Source: Collybiopsis luxurians FD-317 M1 (Eukaryota > Basidiomycota > Agaricomycetes > Agaricales > Omphalotaceae). Taken from it: 64,000 bases of DNA. Below are positions 54,901-64,000 of the stretch, in pieces (the first letter of the stretch is position 1; every line of letters begins with the position of its first letter). The position numbers and the translations under genes were made by a program. The DNA is taken from assembly GCA_000827265.1 (NCBI GenBank), contig KN834774.1:332563-396562 (forward strand), written 5' to 3'. Under the pieces are notes generated by a model. It did no database searches. It was not told the DNA's origin and saw only the letters and a list, made by a program, of their open reading frames with translations.

Positions 54901-56110
54901 CATACAGAGTGTTGGTCTTGACATCTGGCATTGCTACACATTGTGCAAGTGTTCAATGACCACATTATTGCTCAATTCAAAGCCCAACTTCTTGTGCACA
55001 CACCAACACAATGAACTGATGCACTTGATGGGTCTGTGTATCAAACTAGCTGCTGCAACTGGACAAGGATCAATTGAGGATGGCTTCTTTAGCCAGCTCT
55101 GGTTACTTCCTGCAAGTGGACAACAAGACTTTGGAACATCCTGACTTTCCTCATCTGGCCTGAGCAGCTGAGGAAGATGTGAGGTCATTAAGACCAGCAT
55201 AGGTAAGAAATCGAACTACCCATAATTCATATCTTTGACTATTCTTTGTAGCTTGTGTCTGCCAGTGAGTATATGAATGTAGCTATACCTTGATTGAAAG
55301 AGGCTGGCTTATTTGGCCACTTCATTAAGTCAACTTTCTGGTCATTGAACTTGGAAAGTGCCAAGGGATGAACTTGTCATTGCAAGCACAATGTAGATGA
55401 ATGGAAAGGTAGTTTCTAGATTGTCAAGGTAAATTCTACATCAATACAACAGCATCAAATATACCTGAACACTTTTGTTTCTTACAGTCTCAGCAGATTT
55501 TCTTAACCTTCCTTACCAAGAGGCTGGCTTGTTCAACTACTTCATGTGGAGGGATCTTGGGCTGGATGTCTGGTATTGCTTCTCACTGCCCAAGTCTTTA
55601 ACAGCCATGTTATTGTCCATATTGAAGCCAATCTCTTATGTGCAACAGTTCGAGGCACAAACACACACTTGACCAGTGTCTGTATACTTTGATCAATAAA
55701 GGTTGGATTCTTTAGCCAGCTTGGGTCACTTCTTGTGAGTGAATAGCAAGACTTAGAACTTCCTTGGGCCCTAGCATCCCAGGAAGATGAGATGATATTG
55801 CAACCGGTGGAGGTAAGAACTTGAACCATATACTCGTCATTCATGTTTCTGACCATCTTTTTGTAGCTTGTATTCACCGTTGAGTATGTAAATGTCTTAT
55901 ATCCTGATCTTGAGAGGCTGGCTTTTCAGCCACTTTGCCCACTGAACTCAAAAGTGTTGAGGGACAAACTTGTCACTGTAAGCAATGTGGATGAATAGAA
56001 GATGGCTTCAAGATTGTCCAAGGTTTAATTCCACACAGGTATATTAGTAGCAAATTTGCTTGAGCACTTCTGTTTCTTGCAGTCTCACTGGATTTCCCTA
56101 AATGTCCATA
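51970..56110 (-). repeat. right inverted arm (with one insertion)
   Basis: This is the inverted copy of the left arm. It lacks the three insertions found there and keeps their empty sites (near 52760 for the solo LTR, 55300 for the IS3EU-like element, 55375 for the CACTA-like palindrome). It carries its own palindrome at 54127-54803, whose empty site is on the left arm near 44160. Confidence 0.8.
54127..54803. mobile_element. 677-bp palindromic MITE, CACCACCACC ends
   Basis: Starts CACCACCACCAGTC and ends GACTAGTGGTGGTG, flanked by ATA at 54124-54126 and 54804-54806. The two halves are inverted copies around a centre near 54455 (for example GTAGAGACATATGTATAATT on the left and its complement on the right). 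It has no coding capacity. The 3-bp duplication and CAC ends suggest a CACTA-related or PIF-like non-autonomous element. Confidence 0.8.
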
Positions 56111-57116
56111 TGCTGCTTTAGGTGGGACACTGGTCTAGTCTTGACCTGCACAAGTATTCAATGACCACCTTATTGAAGCCAATATCTCCTGCACATGATA
56201 GCTCACTTTGTCCTTGATGCTTTGCTATTTCTACTTGCTGCTCTAGTCCCATGCATTATGCACTACATTGAAGTGAATCTTCTGCATGCATCACTGCTCA
56301 AGGCACAAATGCAGTGTACCAATCTCTCAGTGACAACATTTTTAACCGAATCGCAGTAGGTGCCATCCAGCTGACAAAACTCCTTCCATCACTTGCCTTC
56401 TGTGAACTCACTACATGACTCACTACCCAGAGCACATGCAGCATGTAAATGCTGAGCATAACTGTTGGTCTTTTTACTCTGCCAATCTTTCTTGATGGAT
56501 GGCAATGTAGTTTTATGTATCTTGATAATCTATATGTGAGTAACCCAATCTTCAGAACATGTTCAGTTTTTGTCATGTTGGGCACTTGTCTGGTACTCTA
56601 TCCTCAGCTTCCCTATCAATGTCTATTCCAATCAATCAATTTCATTCTTATACAGTGCATTGAAATCTACATTTATGAAACTTTAGTTACCTTCTTGTTC
56701 AAAGCTGCTCTTCATATCCCTAGGGTCCCAAACCTCATTTGTACACATTTTACTTTCAGGATGCCTGATTCCTGCAATTTCCCCTGTGCTATTGAGACAT
56801 GTACATTGTCCTTTGCTACCAGCTTTGACCTTTGAAAACATATCATGCTGACTTGTGACCCTGCCCATCAGTCATATTTTGAAAATCAATATGCCTCTTT
56901 AAACTTTGATGCTGCTGCAGCTCCCATTCAGGCTCAGGCCCCATTACATTTTTCAATACCCTCAGTCTCATCTCAAGCCCACCCCTCTTTTCCAAGTATT
57001 GTTTTGCCGACAATGGCTTTGACAATGATCATGCTGTCGATGCTCTGGCTTCATATTCCAACCCAGTTCCAGATGAAACTGGTGCTGATCTGTTAATGGT
57101 TTCCAATGGAGATAGC
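56111..57116. other. no supported gene
   Basis: A stretch between the right arm and the next LTR. Weak module similarity persists to about 56330. An open frame at 56845-57096 and another frame reading CFADNGFDNDHAVDALASYS near 57002 could be remnants of a coding exon, but I cannot name a family. Confidence 0.3.
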
Positions 57117-57815
57117 TGTTAGGACCTTTGCTACCTTTCATTGTTAGAAGCTTGTAGTAGGTTCAGTGAATAGGAAAGTATTTTATTATGCCACAGCTGA
57201 GACAGAATATGCAATGGGGAGTCACTATGTATGACAGGTGAATGAGTCCTGTACAGTTTGTGTATTAATTTGAGAGGAGTGTTCCTCAGGTGTTGGCTGT
57301 CAAGCCTAGTGGCTTGGTGTGACTAGAGATTGAGAGTCAGAAGAACTCATTAAGATGGTATTAACAAGGGTTGACTCAAAAGATTTGTGACTTGGTGTCC
57401 ATTTACCTTACAAGACAGAGTATTTGAAAGACTACAGCAGTTGAATAGTCTTGTTGATTGGTTCAACAAGTGAGAGGGAGATGGGCCAGTGACTCAGTGT
57501 CAATGGGGTTTGCTCAACTCAGTGTTAAGCAGAATAGTATTAGAATCTAGTGAACAAGAGGACAGAAACAACACAGATCAAGATAGTTCAGGTAATAACA
57601 GCATTATCATGAGAGATGTAGGTACAAGGCTTTTATACTCCTGCAGGAAGACATGAGGCCTTGTGGGTATGAGAGAGTAGAAGTAATTAATTGGTTTGCC
57701 TCACAGTATACATAACAAGACTCAACTGTATGGGACCGAATGATACATTGGTAATTGAGAGGTATGGTAAGTGGATGGGTTACAAAGAGTAAAGAAAATG
57801 AATTGGGGGCATAAG
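57117..57815 (+). mobile_element. LTR (family 1), full length
   Basis: Starts TGTTAGGACC and ends near GGGGGCATAAGA. It is 699 bp, matching the 697 bp of the solo LTR at 60930-61626. The 5 bp on the two sides (ATAGC and TTACC) differ, so this is not a simple solo insertion. It may be one LTR of a deleted or rearranged element. The following sequence (CCCCATGAGGTCCTTGAGCC) weakly resembles what follows the 20.66-kb copy. Confidence 0.75.
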
Positions 57816-58032
57816 ATTACCCCCATGAGGTCCTTGAGCCCTTGAAAGGATGCATTGCACATAGCTTTTGATGTGTAGCTTTTGATGTGACACAGTGTTG
57901 TGACTGCTGCACTGTCAGATTGAGTTTCAATGTGCCGGATGCCAAATTTCAATTGAAAACTCTAAGTCTGAAGCCCTTATAAAGCTGGCACTCTGGGTTT
58001 TTGAGTCAATTTCTTCTTTCCCCCTGACCACT

Positions 58033-59927
58033 ATGTCCTCATCTCAATTGTTTCCTGACCAACCTGTTGCCTCATCCAGTAATTCAGGAGGGTTGAGGCC
58101 CCAACTCATCATCAAAGTTCTGCAGCCTCTCCAATTGGCATCCCTCATTCCCTTCTCCAATGCTCTTCCCTCTGTTCCCCCAGTGGCCAAGAAGATGCAA
58201 TATGTGGCCTTTGAGTGCAGTATGCATCTCCAGTATCCCTCAATCCCTGTTTCAGACAGCATTCTCTCTTCCCTTCCTACCAACATCCAGCCTATTTACA
58301 AGGACACTTATCTTGCCAACTCGAGTCCCAAGGCTTTGGAAAAGATAGCTGCCAATGAGTGGAAGAAGAGTTTTGGACATTACCCATCTTGCAAGTACTG
58401 TGCCTCACATAACCTTCATTCCACCTGCTCCCTTCACCCCAATTCCTTGTCATGTGCTACTTGCAAAGTGAACTATCCTTCTAGCAAGAAGTTCTGTTCC
58501 TTCAAAAGTATCTTTCAACTCCTTCAATTCCATATCCTTGCTAAACTCCCCCTCATTGTTGCCTATCATTTTGTGTCAAGTTGAGGGCTCTTTATTATTT
58601 GGGACAAGGAATGGACTGCCTTAGTGAAGGGGTTACAAAACATTCCTTATCAGTGTGATCATCCAGAGGAGTTGGGATTAGCATTGGACAGACCAAGGGC
58701 TCAGGAGGGCAAAAGAAAAGCTGGTAAGTCCAATGAGTCTGTGATTAGTATAAGGACTCATTATCTTTCTAGTTGTCTCTTCGAATGCCTTTCAAAAGAG
58801 TCAGCTCCTTTGGCAGGAGAGGTTGCATTTAGGGGAGCTGAGTTGCGAACAAGTTGTTCTGGCTCCATCTTGTAAGGGGAAGGAGGTTGTTTGTGATCCT
58901 GTAGATGTCGATGTGGAAATGGAAGCTCTGGAAGAGTTAGATGCAATGAATTTAGATTACCCAGAAGAAGTCCCACCTCCCCCTACTCCCATTTCTACAG
59001 TACCTGCTCCCATTTGGAAAGCTGTAGATACCCAATCCTATAGCAAGGTTTCCAGTTTGAAGATGTGGTTTTTCAAACCTCTTGTCAAACAAGTCCCTTC
59101 TGATGGCTCTTCCCTGACTTGTGATGAAAGTAAGTCTCGGTTTTAACTTTTTTGTATGTACATTCTAATTGGCCTTTTTAGTGATACAAACTGCCATCAA
59201 ACATGTAGTTATGAGAATTGCATTGTTGTTTGCTGGTTCTGGGAAGAAGATGCTTGAGCAGGATTTGTGGGCTATGGTGGATGGACTTATTCAGGGGGCA
59301 TTCACAGGTCTCGAAGAGCAATTGGTGCATAATCCCATACTTTTGCAGATTTATCAAGTCATTAACCATTCTTTTGTGTTCCTTTTTTAGCAGCACTCCC
59401 CTTCCAAACCACCTGCTTCATTCTTGAGCAAGTCCCTGCTTCAATTCATCAAGTCATTGTCAGTTGTCAATATGACCTCTGTGAACATCATCAATTCCCA
59501 ACAGGATGAGCTCCTCTGAGCACATCGGGAGTATCAAGCTTTGACCCAATTGGCAGAGTGTTCCAAGGCAGAGAACCTTCAATTGCAGGAACAGGTGGCC
59601 TCAGATTCAACTCAAATCTTTTGTTCAGCATTTCACAGGCAACATTCAGTCAACAGTAAGTTTCTTCCTTCTCTTTCAACTGCTTTAGTGTTTTGATAGG
59701 ATATCTTGCAGGAGGTTCAACAATTAAGGGGAGCAATAGAAGCTCAGGAGAGTGAGGTCAAGGGATTGAAGATGAAGTTGGCTGCAAGTGAGGAGGCCCA
59801 TCGAGTCACAGCAGAAGAGTCAAAGTCACAAGATGAAGAACTCACCCAACTTCGACAACTTTTTGAGTCAGTCTAAGGGCAGTTTGCAGCTGCCTCACCC
59901 ACAAAGCCTTCTTCTAGAAGTTCCTAG
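58033..59927 (+). pseudogene. hypothetical protein with Cys-rich motif and C-terminal coiled coil
   Basis: TATAAAG at 57978-57984 lies 55 bp before ATG 58033 (MSSSQLFPDQPVASSS). A Cys-rich segment reads CKYCASHNLHSTCSLH, then LSCATCKVNYPSSKKFCSF, probably a zinc-binding knuckle. TGA at 58582 ends the first block; coding continues to an acidic region (DVDVEMEALEELDAMNLDYPEE) and an intron at about 59131-59182 (GTAAGT...TTTTTAG). The next exon holds VIQTAIKHVVMRIALLF. Then come TGA 59517-59519 (LL-x-AHREYQ), a further intron near 59655-59710, and a coiled coil (VQQLRGAIEAQESEVKGLK). A TAA in SV-x-GQFAAAS precedes the final TAG at 59925-59927. Stops fit CGA and CAA decay. The function is unknown; binding another protein or nucleic acid is plausible. 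Confidence 0.5.
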
Positions 59928-60929
59928 GACTTTCAACTAATGGGTTTCTTGTGCCTAGATAGATCTCTGTAATGATTAGATAGTTCTTGTCTTGAATTTC
60001 CTTCCTCCTTTACATAGCCTGAATTAATTGTACTTTCTTTCCAAATCAAATATTTTTTTCTTTTTTGGGCTCCTTCTTTGTGTGAATGAGAAATTGCCCC
60101 AGGTTCAAAATAAGAAATCTCCTGAGAATCAAAGTATTCAAAAATTTCCATGAGGTGTATGCATGTGGCTGCACATTTGTTCCACATTAGGCTAGTATCA
60201 GGCATCCTTGCCTCAATAAAAGGACACTTTTTTTGAGACTATTTTTTCCATCCTCATATCAAGATCCTCCACTGCTATGTCTTCTCCCTCTTCATTCAAT
60301 TCCACTTCATTCCTTGACCATCTTGCTGATGCTGCTGAGAGTATTTCTCAAGTCATGTCCAATCAGGATGTTCTTGTGAACCAAGCTTGTTATAAATTTG
60401 GGCAATTACAGAGGGTTGTCAAAAGCCAGTCCAATGAGATTCACAAGTTATGAGAACTCTTGAGTTGATCCACTCAGGAATTTGATGATAAGATTCTCAA
60501 GTCATCTGTATGTCTTTTTGACTTGTCATAGGGTTTCCATGGCTCACTGATCATTCCTAGTGAGATGCCCAGAAAGCCAGATATCTTCATGAAACTGCTG
60601 AAGTGACCATTAAGGAGCAGGATCAGGTTATTAAGGAGTTGTGAGACTCTCTCATTGAGTCCCATAGTCTCCAACTGGCTGCTGAAGCTTTGGCCCAGGG
60701 GTGTGGAGTTAAACTATCTCAATTTCATGTCTTTTACAAGGAGCTTTGTTGTCTCTTGAATATCAAAGGTCTGCCCTTGGAACCAGTGACTACTAGCACT
60801 GTTGCCCCTATGGATGTATGGGGTGGTCCTTCATCTGAATCCTTTCCTTTTGAGACAAAGAGTGACTCCACTCCCAATTCCCTATCCAACTTTGTTCCTT
60901 CTCTCAATACCACTTCCCTTTCCAGTACT

Positions 60930-61626
60930 TGTTATGCCCTATGCTATTTTTTCCGCTCTTTCCAACCAGTACACTCACCACATGACTTGATAATAGTTCT
61001 ACCATTGAATCCAGACTCTCCAAATCTGACACACATTTCTTGAGGTGAACTAACCAGTTGCCCATTCCAAACTCCTATTCACAAGACCACATGTCTTCCT
61101 GCAGAGTATAAAAGCCTCATACTTACATCTCTCACAATAATGCTGTTATTACCTGAACTATCTTGACCTGTGTTGTTTCTATTCTCTTGTTCACTAGTTT
61201 CTAATATTATTCTGCTTAACACTGAGTCAAGCAAACCCCATTGACACCGAGTCACTGGCATATCTACCTCTCACTTGTTGAACTGATCAACAAGACTATT
61301 CAACTGCCGTAGCCTTTTGAATATTCTGTCTCATAGGGTAAATGGACACTGAGTCACGAACCTCCCAAGTCAACCCTCATTAATACTGTCTTAACGAGTT
61401 CTTTCGATATACAATTTCTAGTCACACTGAGCTACTAGATTTGTTATTCAACATTCAAGGATCATTCCTCCACATCCAATACCCAAACTGTACAGGACTC
61501 GTTCACTTGTCATATGTAGCAACTCCCCATTGCATATTCTGTCTTGGCTGTGGTATAATAAATCACTTTCTATTCCTTGAACCTACTACAAGCCTCTAAC
61601 AACAAAGGTAGTAAAAGGTCCTAACA
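60930..61626 (-). mobile_element. solo LTR (family 1) with 5-bp target duplication
   Basis: Read on the minus strand it starts TGTTAGGACC and ends GGGCATAACA, with TGTTA/TAACA ends. GTACT flanks it on both sides (60925-60929 and 61627-61631). It is 697 bp and inverted relative to the copies at 20.66 and 57.12 kb. It interrupts the plus-strand hypothetical gene. Confidence 0.95.
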
Positions 61627-61641
61627 GTACTCTAGTCACAT

Positions 61642-61850
61642 CAGGAAAATTACCTTTTGCCCAGGCTGCCCAGAGGTCTCTGGAGACACCCCCAAAATCC
61701 TAGGGATCCCAGGAATCTCTCAGATCTCTCCTAGAGTCTTTTGGAGCTTTGAGATTGCTCTGGGGTCTTTCAGGGTCCCTGGGGATCCCTAGGAATTAGG
61801 GGGTGTCTCCAGAGATCTTTGGGAAGCCTGGGCCCAGGGCATTTTTCCTG
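61642..61850. mobile_element. 209-bp MITE with CAGGAAAA ends
   Basis: The left end reads CAGGAAAATTACC and, reverse-complemented, the right end reads CAGGAAAAATGCCC. The inverted similarity extends about 70 bp inward (both have TCTCTGGAGACACCCCC and CCTAGGGATCCC). The flanks share only AT, so the duplication is short or lost. Related to the element at 20409-20661. Confidence 0.75.
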
Positions 61851-62142
61851 ATGCGTTGAGGCTCCCAATACTTCTCCTGTAGTGATCTTTTCATCTGGTC
61901 ACCCTAACGCCTACTTTGTTCACACTGGGGAGGATCCTTTGACCTATTTGTTGGTCAAGAAGAATGAAGATGAATTGGCAGATTTCGGCCTTCATATGGC
62001 TCTGGCTTTGCAGGATATGAGGGAACAGATGGAGATCAAGTGCACTGAGGATTTATGTGCCCGAGAACTGGAGGAAGTATTTGGAATCTCATTTGACATT
62101 CTAGCTAAACACAATGAACTAATTGAGTCATCCTTTGACTAG

Positions 62143-62349
62143 TTCTTCCATTCCAGCCTTCTGTACTCATATTTCCCAATCTATGCCCACTGTATGCTTT
62201 TATTTCCCTGAAATAAACTCATGAATTGTTATGATTTTTAATAATAATAAAGAGAAATGTGTCAAGAAATTGGAAATGAAAACTTGAAGCATTGCTTTTA
62301 CCCCCCTTTTAAGGTTGAGGTTTTGATTTCAAGAGTTGTTTCTCCCATT
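62143..62349. other. spacer between convergent genes, polypurine tract
   Basis: Between the plus-strand gene and the minus-strand retroelement. On the minus strand AAAAGGGGGG (62301-62310) lies about 40 bases after the stop of the gypsy polyprotein and looks like the polypurine tract. It is followed by TAAAAGC, not TG, so the 3' LTR seems missing. Confidence 0.45.
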
Positions 62350-64000
62350 TTAAATGACAGCTTCAACTGTCTGTCTCAACTCTCTTTCCTCCTCATCTTG
62401 CAGGGCTAGGCTTTTGAGTTCTTTGAGGAGCTCAAGAGGTAACTTTCATTTCCTCAGATGTGCTTTCTCCCACTCACAAATCAAATCAATACTTCCTACC
62501 ATACCTTTCCAGGGAATCCAGGATTCCTCATCATACCCTTCCCATTTGATGAAATACTGGATTCCTCTGTCTGTTTCTCCCATTGGATGACTATCTTTTA
62601 TCAACTCGACTTTGTATTCCAGTTCCCCTTTGATGTAGATGTAGATTGGTGGGGGAGGTGATATGACTTGCTGGAAGGGATCTGGGTGATGTGGTCTTAG
62701 CCTATCAACATGGAATATGTTGTGGATTCATTGTAGGTCCCCTGGTAACTCAAGTCGATACACATGAGATCCAATTTTTTAGTAGGCCTTCTTGTTCAGA
62801 TATTACCCATGTCCAACCAGACTTGGTTGCCTTTTTTCCAATCCAGGTTTCCAGCACAGTGGCAATTGTACTGATTCACTGCTGCCTCATTTGCTTCATA
62901 TATGTGCTGTTTCAAATATTTGTGTAATTCCTTTAACTCTGTAGCATACTGATTTGCTTCCAAGTTGTTCACCTTTGATAGGTTAATCAAGAGTTTCAGA
63001 TGGTATCCTTTATTCACAAAGAAGGGTGTTAACCCCATAGCTGAATGTGGAGTATTGTTGTATATGAATTCTGCAATAGGTAATAGGGAATCCCAGTTGG
63101 CTTGGTCATAAGAAGTGTAGATTCTTAGGTATCCTTTGAGGTTTTGATTAGTTCTCTCTGTTTGACCATTCATCTGTGGATGGTATGCAGTCAAGAGTCA
63201 AGACTCAATACCAAGTATCTTACACAATTCTTTCCAAAATTGAGAGATGAACAAGCTTCCCCAATCTGAGATGATATCTGCTGGCAATCTGTGTTTTGAA
63301 AAGATGTTTTCAAGGAATAACCTTGCAAAATCCTTTGCAGTGTCTGTTGTGTGACATGGGATATAGATGGCTTGCTTTGTGAGCTGATCTACTACTACTA
63401 GGATTGCATTGAATTGTTCCTTTCCAGCTTTTGAGAGTTGTACAATATGATCCATCAAGATTGAGCTCCAGGGTCTCTGTCCAATTGGTAGAGGTTTCAG
63501 ATTCCCATATCAGAGAGTTCTCCTAGCCTTGGACCTTATGCAGGTGTGGCAACTTTGTATGTAGTAATGCATGTCTTTGCTGCTACCTTTCCAGATGAAC
63601 AATTGGTTGGGTATTTTTTTTGTTTTCTTCTCACCCAGATGTCCCCTGAGTGCATGATCATGGTAAGTGGCTAATACATCTCATTGAAGGTTTGTGTTGT
63701 TAGGAACATATATACATCCTTGTTGTTTAAGTAGCCCATTTTTGTAGACAATGTTTTTGCCCTTCCCTTCTTGAATCAGCTTTATCATGTCTTGCATGAA
63801 CTCATCTTGTCTAGCCTTTTGAATTCAATCCGGTAGTAAGTCTTCATTGAGAAGCAATGCTGCATTGAGTTTCTCTGGAGGAATCAATATTTGTTCCCTT
63901 CCTGCTCTAGCAGAGTCCCTATCAATTCCCTTCTTCAGGTATACATCTGCTTGTCTCATCAAAGCATCTGGTTTTGCTCCCAAAGCTCCAGGTCTATAGT
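62350..64000 (-). pseudogene. Ty3/gypsy chromodomain polyprotein, 3' half (partial)
   Basis: Reads from the right edge leftwards. Near 63600-63660 is the integrase zinc motif (HDHALRGHLGE...CHTCIRSK). The catalytic core follows (63198-63458 and 62796-63194): MDHIVQLSKAGKEQFNAILV with the first Asp in VVVDQLTK, ISDWGSLFISQFW with the second, and AYHPQMNGQTERTNQNLKGY with the Glu. After the core comes YNNTPHSAMGLTPFFVNKGY. The C-terminus is a chromodomain (about 62490-62640): LEYKVELIKDS, then IQYFIKWEGYDEESWIPWKG. Stops occur (a TGA in the linker near 63510, one at 63195-63197). Reverse transcriptase and Gag lie beyond the window. Chromodomain integrases target marked chromatin. Confidence 0.85.

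Larger units (their letters stand above)
36130..56110. mobile_element. giant element with about 3.5-kb inverted arms and a Ulp1 core
   Basis: The left arm (36130-47165) and right arm (51970-56110) are inverted copies. After removing later insertions each is close to 3.5 kb. They flank a 4.8-kb core with a Ulp1 protease gene (-) and a hypothetical gene (+). Arms are made of 0.55-0.65 kb modules marked by CTGAAAAAGCCAGCCTC. The outer ends are blurred: similar modules continue left to about 35.45 kb and weak similarity continues right to about 56.33 kb, so no target duplication could be read. No transposase is visible. The superfamily is unknown. Confidence 0.7.
60277..62142 (+). pseudogene. hypothetical protein split by a solo LTR and a MITE
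   Basis: AATAAAAG at 60215-60222 lies about 55 bp before ATG 60277 (MSSPSSFNSTSFLDHLADAA). The first block is helical (SISQVMSNQDVLVNQACYKF) with TGA codons near 60450 and 60464. Coding resumes as QVIKEL, LAAEALAQGCGVKLSQFHVFYKE and a Ser/Pro segment (60690-60925). The solo LTR (60930-61626) and the MITE (61642-61850) then interrupt it. The last block (61882-62142) reads VIFSSGHPNAYFVHTGEDPL and ends KHNELIESSFD. It has the same promoter spacing and MSS start as the gene at 58033, so the two may be tandem relatives or neighbours within one mobile unit. I do not recognise a domain. Confidence 0.45.

Noticed and set aside
1..64000. tRNA or rRNA genes
   Set aside because: I looked for cloverleaf-type A and B box sequences and conserved rRNA blocks on both strands and saw none I could defend.

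Overview
The window looks like a repeat-rich stretch of a basidiomycete (Agaricomycete-type) fungal genome. Reasons: short spliceosomal introns of about 50-110 bp with GTRNGY...YAG ends; separate fatty acid synthase beta and alpha subunit sequences; a chromodomain-bearing Ty3/gypsy retroelement; and several protein families I associate with mobile DNA of mushroom-forming fungi (TET/JBP-like dioxygenase, Ulp1-type protease, alpha-kinase, OTT_1508-like deaminase, IS3EU-like integrase-type transposase). I see no rRNA, tRNA, CRISPR array or intact housekeeping gene. Nearly every coding region carries in-frame stops or frameshifts. Many stops are TGA where the frame or homologous positions suggest CGA, which fits decay of methylated CpG.

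Layout. 0.14-0.99 kb: minisatellite with a 74-bp unit. 2.8-7.6 kb (-): decayed Agaricomycete-specific hypothetical gene(s). 7.6-10.3 kb (-): internally deleted FAS beta. 10.35-10.66 kb: 70-bp tandem repeats. 11.07-13.7 kb (-): second decayed hypothetical family. 14.7-16.1 kb (+): Ulp1-type protease. 16.3-17.5 kb (+): 3' part of FAS alpha. 17.88-18.25 kb: inverted copies of the 10.35-kb repeat motif. 18.4-20.07 kb (+): deaminase-like gene. 20.4-21.3 kb: MITE next to an LTR. 22.2-22.9 kb: small broken gene with a clear promoter. 24.6-25.2 kb: 70-bp minisatellite.

28.469-35.325 kb is a complete terminal-inverted-repeat element with about 69-bp TIRs and an 8-bp target duplication. It holds four genes: a TET/JBP-like dioxygenase, a small basic helical protein, a protein with two RNase H1 N-terminal/viroplasmin-like folds, and a coiled-coil protein. 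No transposase is recognisable in it.

About 36.1-56.1 kb is a second, very large element. Two arms of about 3.5 kb in inverted orientation, built from 0.55-0.65 kb modules, flank a core with a second Ulp1 gene and a hypothetical protein with acidic tandem repeats. The left arm holds three later insertions: a CACTA-like palindrome, a 5.9-kb IS3EU-like element carrying a transposase and an alpha-kinase, and a solo LTR containing a misassembled gap. The right arm holds one different palindrome. Because the arms mirror each other, each insertion's empty site can be read on the other arm.

57.1-64 kb: a related LTR, two promoter-bearing hypothetical genes (one split by a solo LTR with a perfect 5-bp duplication and by a MITE), and the 3' half of a chromodomain gypsy element running off the right edge.

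The genes do not form a pathway. The unifying story is nested mobile DNA carrying DNA- and protein-modification enzymes plus captured FAS pieces. Exon limits are read by eye; family names rest on motifs I recognise, not on searches.
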